Shown here: one piece after another, positions 47,198 through 58,077 of the stretch
How the letters are laid out: each line of letters starts with the position of its first letter
Position numbering within the stretch: the stretch's first letter is position 1
Origin: Pohlia nutans
Taxonomy: Eukaryota; Streptophyta; Bryopsida; Bryales; Mniaceae
Assembly (NCBI GenBank): GCA_022496805.1
Contig: CM040107.1
Coordinates: forward strand, 7,770,501 to 7,834,500
Direction of reading: 5' to 3'
DNA length: 64,000 bases
Translations under genes and position numbers: made by a program
The notes under the pieces: generated by a model
The model's input: only the letters and a program-made list of their open reading frames with translations
Told to the model about the DNA's origin: nothing
Database searches by the model: none

Positions 47198-50100
47198 ATG
47201 GCCAGCATTTCTATTAGAGGTGACGAGGTCACACTAGTTCTACCCGTAGGTGAAACTGGCTTTGTCAAAGTCACTTCCAACCTTCTCTACATTAGGTTCG
47301 GTCTAGCAGAAAGCTCTATCATGGTCGAAGAAGAGGTCCTTGAGAAGTATGGAATAGTCAAGGAGGCCATATTACAGTCTAGATGTGAAGATGACGAAGG
47401 TTTCTACTGGCTCCTCCATCCGGGTCAATACAAAGCATACGGTCTTACCCCGCAGCAACTGGCTGCATCTACTGAAATTATAGCTCCTTCCTCAGATACT
47501 TCCACTGTAGAGTTGCCTCACGCACGTCATGATAGGAGGCAATTTGCAGATCCAACTCGTTCCGTTGCAGATATTATGGTCAATCTTCGTAATGTGAAAC
47601 GCGAGACTCCAGACCCCATCATTGAGTTGTCCAGTGAATCTGAGGGGGAAACACCATCACTACCCTCACAACTTCCAAACTTGAATGAACCAGCTCCTTT
47701 TGTTGCCAGTCAAGCTACTGTCCGGACCCCCGCTAATAGTCCATCTTCCTCCTCATTCTCCCTCCCTCCTCTATATCCTAGTAGTTCACAAGACTGTCCT
47801 AGTGTTATGCAATGTCTGCGAAAGCTGTCTAGTGTTCCTGGCTCTCGTAATGAACTTGCTCAAATAGATTTTGATCGCATCGAATATCACAAGGTGCAGT
47901 TCCTTCCCTCGCAGTTTGACGGGGATGTGGTCTTTGAGCTACCACCGGTTTCTGGGCGTGTGCACTCTTCCGGAGCCCGGAGCATGGAGGGAATGGACAA
48001 GCGTTATGATGGCCACACATGGTGCCGCACCACGACTTCCAACATCCACAACCCCTTCGGTTTGAAGTTCAGGAGGTCAGCGTGCGTTGGACACTTGCGT
48101 TCCGACAACGAAGACTGTGACTATCTTGCTAGAACGTATAAGAAGAATGAGACAGAGTGGACTGGTACAACTAACTTCCCGTTCGATATTCGTCAAAGCC
48201 CTCCTCCGGAATCCTCCATTGCCTGTAGAGTCTGCAAGAAAGCCCCTTCTTGTCGTAACTCTTGCACGGCGCGCGTGTATTACGTGCTCAATGTGAACAA
48301 CAGGTCTCGTGCATGTATCCATTTGGCTTTCCATCGACATCTCGTCGCCGATGGATCGTGCAGAGAGTCCATGGAGACTATCACCGGCTTGATTGCATCG
48401 GAGGTGACGAAGACTCCCACCGCCAAGAACTCGGCCATCGCTCTTGCAGCTAGCAAGATGTTCCTCGAGACGTTTCTTGTCCACAGTGGGCCAGGCCCAA
48501 AAGAAATGCTCCAAGGACACAAATTGGACAAGGTCATCGACAAGTTCCGCATGCTCAGCTCTCCGAACGTTCGGAACATGATCGCCACTTTTCGCGCTCA
48601 GGGCAAAGGAAAAGGCGAGATTGATCAAATTCTAGAGATGAAGCGGCATGCAAAGATCAAGTTCATACACGACAGTGTATTCCCGGGCCAAGGCCAGGAA
48701 AAGGTATATCTTTTCAAAATGCTTGTGCATGGCCCCGGGAGTGGCGTCGACCTCGTGAGAGGAATGCAACCTGGAGGTGACCTCCAAAATTGCTTCGTCA
48801 TGTTCGATCACGTGAAGAGAGTGAAGCCATGGACCACAATTGCATGCGATGTTTATGACTCCACCTACTGCAAGGTGATGACAACCGCTATCTGCGATAT
48901 GCAAACGGAAGGCACTGAGGGACAATTTATATTTTGGCGTTGCCTGAACAAAGTTATGGACAACAATGGCGTACCAAATCCAAACTTCAAAGGTTTCATG
49001 TGCGACAGCGCATAAGCAAACTTCAATGCAGTTTGCATTGTCTATGGCTCGGGCAATCCTGCCGTGCCTATGGTAGACCGTGAAAGGACTTGTCTATTCC
49101 ACTGGGCAACGAGCATGCACAAGCACACTGAGAAGCTCATCGCCAAGAACTTCCAGAATCAACACATCAGGCTTTGCAAACAATATAAAGATGCCCAAAC
49201 AATGGACGAAGCTGACAGGATGTACCTTGAGTTGAGAGCGTGGTGGTACTCTTCCAGTGCTGCTTCAGAGGATGCGATTCGCGAGCTTGAAGATTGGCTG
49301 GCCTTTTGGCATTTTCGCTACCGTCAATGGGGCGGTTTCATGGAAACGGTAAAATATCAAAAGCACTCTTTCACTTCACGTGGATGTTTAGAATATGTTG
49401 TAGTCCCTCGATGTCGATGGTCCTTCCCCCGTAATTGCCTGCATATTGACGGGGTCAAGTACTGACCCCTCAGGCCCGACGGTTGCTTGGACACCTACCA
49501 CTGTAATTAAATTTAGAGGAACAAAGGGCACTTAGAAAATAGCCGTTGGCCACGACGACTATTTTTCTAAAATTATTATTTTTTTTTTTTTCAAAAATCA
49601 GAGTAAAAAAACAAAAAAAAAAAAATTCCTTCAAACGTGATTATTTATACATCTATCACCCCAACGTAATTATTATTAAAACTTTCCTAAACCGTGAGAT
49701 CAAAATTGTTTTTTGCAATAAGATAAATTGGGTGATGCCATTTCTGCAGAATCTTACCGCAGATGAACTAGCAGACATCCCAACATGCAACCTTGCAGAG
49801 ACCGTTCACAACAAGTGGATGCAAGCCTCCGGGAAGCGAGGCTCGGACCTCTTTGTCGCCACCACCGATGATTGGGCACGTGCTTTCATGCAGATGACCA
49901 ACTACAGATCATTTCTATGTGGAGGTCCATCTGGAACTGGTCCGTCCAAGCACGATCTAAAACTGAAGATAGCTATGGCATCCCATGACGACAAGAAGAT
50001 TGCCGAAGCAATTAACAACATGCCTGGGGCTGCGGAGGTTTCTACACGAGTTCCACACTTGGAAGGGGAAGAGGTGTTTGGCTCGTCCAAGAGAAAGCTC

Positions 50101-51129
50101 GACATGCCAGTCGGTTGCGAGGGAGATTCTCATCGCCCTGACAAGGTGAACTTCTCGCATCCACGTGTCCAAACACGATCTGCCTCCGCTAGAATGAACT
50201 CGGAGCAATCACCAAGATCTACTTCTCCGGTTCCATTCACAACTAGGGTGTTGGAGACTGACTGTGACACTTCAAAATGGCACATTGCAAGGATGTCACA
50301 CAAGTCCAGAAAGCGCTGTCACGCAGTGCAAGCGGGGAATGGCAACAAGTGCAAGATGTTGATTGTGAAGGGCGGAAAGGCCACAGCTGCCCCAACCTAC
50401 CGAGGGACTAGGACGGAGTACAAAGGGACTAAACCTCAGACGGCTGATTTCTGGTTCTGTCCTGACCAAATCGCACGATGTGTCATGGGTCGGAAGCGCT
50501 TCTTTGTCCTAGATCGCCCGGAACTCCCGGACGTTTGGCCCGTCCTCTCTGGTACAAACCTCACGCGCTCGGAGATCCTAGAGCTCCAGGAGGCCGGGTT
50601 TCGTCTGCAGTCCACTACAGCCCTTTCGCCTCGACGCCTCTTTACGACCTCGAAAGTGTTTAAGCCGGTGCTCTGGACTCACCTACGGCCATTGCATGCT
50701 GACAGAGTCCCGTCATCTCAAAACGGCAAAAACGTGCGTCGGAACACCAAGGCTCCCACGGAAGCTCACCGCAATCAATGGGAGAGTGCACGAAACGTCA
50801 AGGCAAATATTCTCCGCGTGAACCTGCTCCCCTATCCTGGGCTTGGTGCCATCATTGTGCTCCAGTCCGGGGTGGAGCCCGATGATAATTTGTACAATAT
50901 CACATTGTGCAATTTTCCGTCATGTACGTGCCCACATTACGCCAACATGAACTCTGCAGCTGTTGGGAGGCGTGGCCAGTACGTCAACTGCAAACACCTT
51001 TACTATATCTTTCGTTTCTTTTGCAAGCTGGACTATAAAGTTGACACGTACATCCATGCCCCTACTCTCAGCTTGGATGAGGTTAAAAATATTCTGCTGG
51101 CAGCTGGGATCATCAAGACCGAGGAATGA
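47198..51129 (+). pseudogene. MULE-type transposase (GCM-like finger, DDE core, SWIM finger)
   Basis: 47198-49015 encodes 605 residues: an N-terminal domain, a low-complexity Ser/Pro region with PDPIIELSSESEGE at residues 137-150 (a likely SUMO-interacting motif), a Cys/His zinc-binding region (CRVCKKAPSCRNSC, then CIHLAFHRHL) like GCM/WRKY-related fingers, and the transposase core with TIACDVYDSTY and GFMCDSA. A TAA at 49013-49015 interrupts it, but the same frame continues ANFNAVCIVYGSGNPAV and RTCLFHWATSMHKHTEKLI to about 49350. After an inferred A/T-rich intron, 49738-51129 encodes LTADELADIPTCNLAETVHN and ends with a SWIM finger (CNFPSCTCPHYANM, then VNCKHLYYIF). This is the normal order for plant MULE/FAR1-related transposases. 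Only the one stop separates it from an intact gene. Terminal inverted repeats were not found by eye. Confidence 0.75.
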
Positions 51130-52367
51130 AGAATGAGGACCAGTCTATGTTTAGACGTGGAGACTAGAACTAGCTGCAATATCTTCCTACTTAGAATAGA
51201 TGATGCCCTATATTGAATTGGTTAAAGTACTTGCATGATAACTTTGTCCACTATAACTATGTATTAGAAAAAAAACAAAATAAAAAAATACTACATATAG
51301 ATCCACATCTTATCTTTCTGTTCTTGGTCTCTTTTCAAAAAGCTCACTTGATGGGGTTCAGTTTCACCCATGTACCCTATAATTTTCCACCTCTTTACCC
51401 TAAAACTTTAACATTGAACTACTCTAAGTACTAACCCACGGTTATAGGTGCAGCGGTCATAGGGTACCAAAATTTACTATTATTAGTAAAAATCCTAAAA
51501 ATAGAATTTTATTTTCTAAAATTAGTGTCATTTTTAAAATTCAGATGGATCCTATGCTCTAGGCTCTCCAAGTCCCCGCTCTCCGAACTTGGGCTCTCCT
51601 CTCTAGGCTTGCACGGTAGCGTCGTTGGATAATACTAGGCTGATCCCACTCAGGTCTACATTTACACCAGTACTTTGTTTTTGGACTTATATATCAATAA
51701 AATTCTCTCTTTGAGGATCACACACCTTGTTTGGTCATCGTTCAATTGGTCATTTTGTGTTTTAAGTTTGAAAATATTCTTCCCTTTTGATAATAGTCTG
51801 TTTATTTGATAACAAATCTCGTTAGATGGCTTCTAAATGGGGGCCTACAAAATTACCAAATTCTCTATATATTCCTAGTATAACAAAATAAGTGTTTTTC
51901 CAATTTATTTGTTTATTGAATTTAAATCGTTCAATAAAATAGAAATTGCGGGCATCCCCTTTTAAATTACTGTAAATTTTAAAACATTTACTAAGATGTA
52001 CATTAAAAATAAAATGTTGAATAATTTTATTTCTAGCAATTATATAAAAGCTGTGACAAAAAAAATTGCATTCAAAGATGGTATAAATAATGTATGAAAT
52101 TTTATTTTTGACTCAAAATTTTAGAATTTTAAATTAAAAAAATAGGATATATTTTTGTTTATTAGAATGTCTCATCATTAGAATTGCTATTTTTTCCAAT
52201 TTCATATCAAAGCAACAATCAATTGTATTTTTATAACATTTTTACCTTGTACTGGTTATATTTTTTATTTAATGAACATGTAAGTTATTTTAGCTTTTTT
52301 TTTCCCACATACTCTCAATTGAAATTTCAACACAAGTTGTCAAACACTCATAGCTTTTACGGATTTC

Positions 52368-52400
<33 letters not shown>

Positions 52401-52419
52401 CATATATATACATTCTTTT
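51130..52419. other. AT-rich intergenic, (TA)n microsatellite
   Basis: No gene recognised; poly-A/T rich. A (TA)n tract with CA interruptions spans 52369-52411 and creates an apparent Ile/Tyr open frame that should be ignored. Confidence 0.6.
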
Positions 52420-52813
52420 TTAAGAAAAGAATTCAATGATTTCAAATTTTAAAAATATTTTCAAAAATAATTCAATAATTTTTAGCAATTGTATGACAGC
52501 TATGACAACAAAAATTTGCATACAAAGATGGTCCTCGCCATCGCTATCATTATCGGAGTCCGAATCAACTTTGACATGGGAGGCTGATCTGGTATTAGGC
52601 ATCGAAGTTGTGGCATCATCCGCAGCATGTGGGACAACTGCACCTGTAGGTTCCGGAGGAAGAGTTGGACGCACGAGATTCTCAAACACAGCCTCTTTGC
52701 TGATGACGTCCCACATTCTTTGTGTTCGATTTCTGGCGTCGTCGAGCCTACTATCATTCTCCACAAACTCCAAGACAGTGGCGTTGTTTCTCTGTACAAA
52801 TCAGTCCAAGCGT

Positions 52814-52880
52814 CATCGGTCGATCCCCGGATCCAGTGACAAATATTCTCAACAGAGATGGGGCGATCCCCCGATCAATT
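52814..52880. repeat. locus D palindromic motif, last-intron copies
   Basis: CATCGGTCGATCCCCGG (52814-52830) and GATGGGGCGATCCCCCGATC (52857-52876), variants of the GGGCGATCGCCC motif, in the inferred last intron of locus D. Confidence 0.75.
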
Positions 52881-54365
52881 GGCAGATATTGCAACATAGA
52901 TGGAGCTAAATCTGAACTATTGAATTGTGAAGGAATTTCAGAACTTACCAATCCCACGTATGTAATATTGGGGCCCCCATGCAAATTGATAAGAAGTATA
53001 TCCTTCTTCAGAAAACACATGAACATTGCAGATGTAGTGCTCAAATTCAAGGATGCATTTCCCGGAATTCGCCATTCTCGGTCGACGGTTACATCCGAAG
53101 AGTCACCTGCTAAATACAGTGCCGAAATTCTATCCCGCAACCCTCTGTCCCTCTCGAAGAAGAAGTCGAAGTCTGCACGTCTCCCACGCCCTATCCTCCC
53201 GAATATAAAAACAACATACACTATAACTTCAACGCTGATGTTGTATGGAGGGAATTCATCATCAGGCTGTGGAAGGTAGTACACGACATGATAATCCCAT
53301 GCAGTGCAGTTCGATCTTCTTTTCCGCACTTCGATCTCCTTTGCAATCTGTGTCATCCCGTGCACGTCCGTGATGAGGATTGTTGGTGAGTGTCTATTGG
53401 TGGTCGCAATCTCCTTCACCTCGCATGCGTCAAAAATCACTGAAAGTCTTTTGTCTTCCAACAGTCTAGCCTTAGTCTTGCCAGTTTCAACGGTTGTAAA
53501 GCAGAAACAGACAAAAAGAAACCTAACATCTTCGGACATGTCTTCCATCGAGGCCCGAACGTTGGCATCATCATTCATTGCTGCACTCAGGTTCCCTTTG
53601 TACTAGTCATAAGTGACTCATTTATACTTTTTGGAATACAAATCAACGACTTGAAGTTCAGGACGGTCTCAATCCTGTGCACCGTAGGACATATAAATGC
53701 TCTTGATGTTGTCGGGGAGGTCGCTGGGTTTGGGATTCTTTACTAAATTGTCAAGGCACTTATTGAAGTATGCCTCTCCCTTAGGTAGTTTCAGTATTCG
53801 CGAAAGAAGTGCCATCATGGTTTCGCGAGTGTAACCCCGTTGCGTCGCCAGGGCATCCCAATCTGCAGCTAAATATGGGACGTACTCCGCCTTCCTGCTA
53901 GGTAGAGGAGATTTCTTGAAAAGATTCATAAGCTCATCTTTCATGGCCCGGAGCTTCCTTTCTTGGTTACAGAAATCCACCATAGACATCATGGTCGCAG
54001 GTGCGCTCTTGGAATTTGTGCTCTTCACGCAGATTTTCCTCTCCAGGATCTGAATTGCAACAAAATTGACGTCCTCATTCCGCATCCCATGCAGAATTTT
54101 CAAGTCGTTCTCTACGAAGTTCTTCCTGCCGCTAATTTCTTTACTATGCGGAGCAACAACTCTTCCCCATTGGTCTGCCTGCTAACCACTGGTTTTCAAT
54201 CGAAACCCACTGGTCAAAATGATGGTCCTCTAGATATAGCAATGGAAGTCTTCCATCACCTGCATTCTTGGATTTCACTGATTTACCCGCGAATATAAGT
54301 TTCACTTTCGGGAGGAATTCATTCTGAAATCAAAAAACGAAACACCATGAGTATGCTTCCATGAA

Positions 54366-54547
54366 ATGGGGGGATCGCCCCATAAAATTTCCTAATGATC
54401 AGTGAATCTCCACAAGCATGGGGCGATCGCCCCATGAGCTATTCCAAATGAAGTGGACTCTAGGAAAAACGTTTTAGATTTATATAATACCATGGATTAC
54501 AAGAGGGAATCACCTAAACATTGAGCATATCGGGCAATCGCCCCATG
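54366..54547. repeat. locus D palindromic motif, intron 1 cluster
   Basis: Three copies: ATGGGGGGATCGCCCCAT (54366-54383), CATGGGGCGATCGCCCCATG (54417-54436, a perfect 20-bp palindrome) and ATCGGGCAATCGCCCCATG (54529-54547). The centre contains GATC, CGATCG and GCGATCGC. Confidence 0.95.
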
Positions 54548-56039
54548 CTCTATGTAATGACTGAAGCTAGCAATGCACCACCGAAATTGAGATGCATAAT
54601 GACTTCATCTCACCTTAAATTTCGAGGAATGCACGCGTCCACATAACGCAGGCATGGGCTGATTCATCTTGTGCCACGCCACTCGAGCGTTTCCGAGCTG
54701 TTGCATAAATGTCTGTTCCGTTCGCTCGCCCGCTACATCTTGATTCAGTACTCGGGATAGATACAGGAGCTTCTCGAAATTACTCTCATCGCACCAGACT
54801 GGGATGATATTAAACTTTGACAACAAGCCTCTCTTAAAGTCAGAAATTTGATCCTTCGTGCTCAGGACCTTCTGGTGAGCTGCTACGGTGTGCTAGCCGC
54901 CAATGATATAGTAGTGGGTACTTGCGTTAATGTCTTTCTTCTTCGGTCTGCTAGAAAAGTAGATCGGCTTCTCGTTAGCAAAACCCTTCAGGGGCAGCAC
55001 GATCACCTGATCTCTGACAAGGCTAATGTCTGGAACTATTTCCACCTGCATCGCAATGCAATCTACTCTGTCGTGGACGAGCCCTCGGTACACGATCGTT
55101 CCCGGCTCTGCCCGATGAAGATGGTGGAAGTGCACGTGCAGCTCTTGGCCGTCTGGATTCTTCCATGATTCCATCCCGATTGTGTTTTCTGAATGATGAA
55201 TATAAAGTGGGGCGAACTCGGCATCGTAAAGCTTCCAGATTTCTTCTCTCCGTTCAGGAGTCAAGCGTTTCTTGTCGTCAAGTCCGAAGTTCACAGCATC
55301 TGCGAGGGTCAATCCCGGTTTCTTCCCAGCGTCATCTTTCTCGATTGTAGTCTTCTTCGGACGCTTCGGCTTTATTGGCGACTTGCGTTTCTTGCTCGAA
55401 GTTGTAATATTTGCCGGCGGGTCCTCTCCAACAAGAGCAGATTCGTTCTGGACATCCACCAGAAGCTCCCATGACTTTTCCATATCCTCGACTGTGTGCT
55501 TCAGATCCTCGTAAATTTCAAACCCCCTCTCCGTCACAGATGTGCATAGTGCTGAGTCCAATTTGTTAGCGTCTACAAGTAGTTTATATATTCGGGTATC
55601 TGTGTCCTTTCCCAGTGGCTGTTCTTGGATAACTAAGAAAATATCGTATCTACGATTGTGAGGCACATGTACCCTCAATACTTGGACACCTACTGCAGTA
55701 CTCTTAGATTTCCCCCCTACTGCAACGACTACTGGGACGATTCTCGCACGCTCGTCCGACTTCTTTTGCCACATCAACCCCCACGCTTGAAGATGTGGAT
55801 CAGTTCTGAATGCACTTCTAACGGGGGTCCCATCATCCAACTCAATGTTCTCATCTTGCAACCACACATCGACATACCGGGATAGCCGTCTAGGTTTAAG
55901 ATTAGGAGGTGCCTCCAAATACTTTGGATGCCTGCGTGCAACACTCAGGGTCATCAGAATAGGCGACTTACATAATCTGAAGTCCGCCATTCCAATTCAC
56001 TCTCAGCCTAAAGACCCCACACATAAGGATTAAATATAA

Positions 56040-57000
56040 GTTTGGCTAGAATTTAAGAAAAATTATCGGGCGACCCCCCCATGCATAAGGATTAAGTATC
56101 TTTTGGTTTTAGTTCACTAATGCGCACTATACATCGGGCGACCGCCCCATGCGTATAGAGCGAAATGCTAGACTCTCCAAAGAAGGCAATTAGTAATCTA
56201 GACGTTATTGTAAACCGCCATTCCAATTCACTCTCAGCCTAATGAATGCTACCAACTCTTTCCAAAGCCAATTGCATATGGTATCAGATCCATAATTGCA
56301 TCGGGCGATCCCCCCATGCATAAATACTGAATATCTATATTAACATAGGTCTGGCTGGAATTCTAGAAAAATTATTGGGCGACCCCCCCCCCCCCCCATG
56401 CATAAAGATTAAACATCTATTGGTTTTAGTTCACTCATGCGTACTTTACATCGGGCGACAGCCCCATGCGCATAGAGCTAAATGCTACACTCTTCAAAGA
56501 AGGCAAATAGTAATCTACACGTTCTTGTAAACCGCCATTACAATTCACTTCCAGCCTAATGAATGCTAGCAACTCTTACTAAACCCAATCGCTCATAGTA
56601 TCAGATCCATAATTGCGTCAAGCGATCCCCCGATGGTCACTGTCTGAATTCCCCATGATGGAAATCTATTTCAAGTAATTATAAGCATTTGGCATCGGGC
56701 GACACCCCCATCGTGAATGACTGATTTTCTAATGTTCTATGTTTAATAGGATCTTCTCATTCACCATGGGGGGGTTGCCCCATCCTTTACAACCATCAGG
56801 GGTCTGCCCATCTTCTCATCGGGGGATCGCCCCATCCTCTCATGCAGAGTGCATAAATTCTACATTGGAGGGATTGAAATATAGCTCTGGCTAGAATTGA
56901 AAATTTAGTATCGGGCAACCCCCCGACGCATAATGACTGAATATCTATTGATTCTAGTTCAGTCATGCGCACTTCACATCGGGCGACCGCCCCATGAAGA
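56040..57000. repeat. locus D upstream repeats with about a dozen palindromic motifs
   Basis: Motif copies begin near 56065, 56132, 56299, 56374, 56449, 56617, 56693, 56765, 56817, 56909 and 56977, most of the form CATCGGGCGACCGCCCCATG. They are embedded in imperfect ~310-bp units: TTTGGCTAGAATTTAAGAAA at 56041 recurs as TCTGGCTGGAATTCTAGAAA at 56349 and again near 56887. The phrase CCGCCATTCCAATTCACT, which spans the presumed start codon near 55990, recurs at 56216 and 56532. A C15 homopolymer lies at 56383-56397 inside one motif. A degenerate copy is at 57136-57156. Confidence 0.9.
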
Positions 57001-57050
57001 TTGAGCTAAATGCTAGATTCTACATCGGTTTCTACCATTGAGATCTGTCT

Positions 57051-57107
57051 ACCCTAAACCCTAAACCCGAAACCCTAAACCCTAAACCCTAAGCCCTTAA
57101 CCCTTAA
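57051..57107. repeat. short interstitial telomere-like tract
   Basis: About five to seven CCCTAAA units with variants (CCCGAAA, CCCTTAA), the plant telomere repeat. It follows directly on the palindromic-motif array upstream of locus D. It may be a telo-box promoter element or a repair scar; it is too short to be a telomere. Confidence 0.85.
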
Positions 57108-58077
57108 ACTAGCAGTTTTTCCGAATGAACTGTACGGATCGGTGGATCCCCCGGTGTACTCTAACCTCTACTTCACAGTGTTTGAGCATCAAAATAGGAG
57201 CGCGGTTTTGCAACTTACTGCATTTCTGGATGATCCTCACTGTCGGTGGATTCTTCGACTACTAGCTTTTGCCGCTGCTCAAACACAGTTTTGATTTTGT
57301 CAAGGCTGCTCCTCGTTATCCGAGCGGTGCTCTTTGTTCGCGCCAGACTTGAAAGCTGGAAGTTGCGACGTGCTCACTTCATAATCTATATATGAATCCT
57401 GCGTGCACACAACAATTCTCTCACTCAGTCCTGGCATATGTGGACGTCCTAACTCGTATAATCCAGTTTGAATGAATAACAGTGAAATGTAAAAACCAAT
57501 ACTTAAGTAACAATTGAGTTTGCAAAGCAACAATGACCGCAAAATCACCAAACAATCAAACAGCGACTTAGCACTTCTACTTTGAAATTCGAAAGACCTG
57601 CAATTCGAAAGACCTCAACCCTAAACCTACGTGTTCTGGTCATTGCTAACTGAAGAATGATCGGCATTGCGCTCTCTTGAATCTTAATGACAGAAATTAG
57701 GTTTGATGCGTGTGTGAGAGATAAGAAGCGTGCGTGAGAGAAGAATCCAAACCCAAGAAGAAACCACGGATCAGAATACCAAAACCCTGAACTACAGACT
57801 TACCTACTGAGATGCAAAACAGAGCCTTCAACAGCAGCAGCAGCAAGCGTCTTTCACCAACAGCAGCGCGACTTCAACCGCAACCAATAACAACTGAAAT
57901 TCAAGCACTAAACAAGCTAAACAAGCACTAAACAAGCTCCCGCTATCACGCAGCAAAAGCTCAAGGCAAAAGTTTTGAGGAAATTGGAGGAGGACGGTGA
58001 GAGTGAGGGAGCGCGGGAAAGGCTGTACGTACGCCGCCCCTCGTCACCAGTCCCTCTTGATCCCATGAGTTCGACAT
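57108..58077. other. upstream region of locus D, no gene recognised
   Basis: A minus-strand frame at 57551-57300 (ERIVVCTQDSYIDYEVSTSQ) might be an upstream exon of locus D, but I found no supporting splice sites and do not claim it. The remainder includes CAG-rich microsatellite-like sequence (57827-57870). Confidence 0.35.

Larger units (their letters stand above)
52420..55990 (-). pseudogene. locus D: ParB-like plus methyltransferase-like protein, decayed
   Basis: First exon 55990-54614 (MADFRLCKSPILM...; basic patch KRKSPIKPKRPKK) includes STHYYIIGG then TAG at 54895-54893, where locus C has Gln (DGQHH), then HTVAAHQKVL; it ends AAG|GTGAG. An intron holds three palindromic motifs. The next exon starts near 54318 (EFLPKVKLIFAGKSV), shifts frame near 54170 and runs to 53669 (FVAIQILERKICVKS). 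It continues in frame through three stops into 53578-52960: SPTILITDVHGMT (motif IV position, DPPY lost), YHVVYYLPQPDDEF, VIVYVVFIFGRIG, MFMCFLKKDILLINLHGGPN (motif I-like) and TYVGL. The last exon joins RNNATVLEFVENDSRLDDAR (SAM-contact strand) and ends in an acidic tail (VKVDSDSDNDSDGED). The joined order fits a beta-class amino-methyltransferase. Paralog of locus C. Confidence 0.6.

Noticed and set aside
53304..53606. Plus-strand open frames across locus D and other shadow frames in 47-56 kb
   Set aside because: They overlap better-supported coding sequence on the other strand or frame and show no domains.
54417..54436. Interpretation of GCGATCGC as cyanobacterial HIP1 and hence bacterial or organellar DNA
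   Set aside because: The copies lie in introns and flanks of a eukaryotic-style split gene and vary outside the dyad; nothing else here is bacterial.
22676..55990. Idea that the premature stops prove directed C-to-T mutation (RIP-like or methylation-driven)
   Set aside because: Every stop codon can be derived from CAA, CAG, CGA or TGG by a C-to-T or G-to-A step, so stops alone are uninformative. Only two sites have paralog support.
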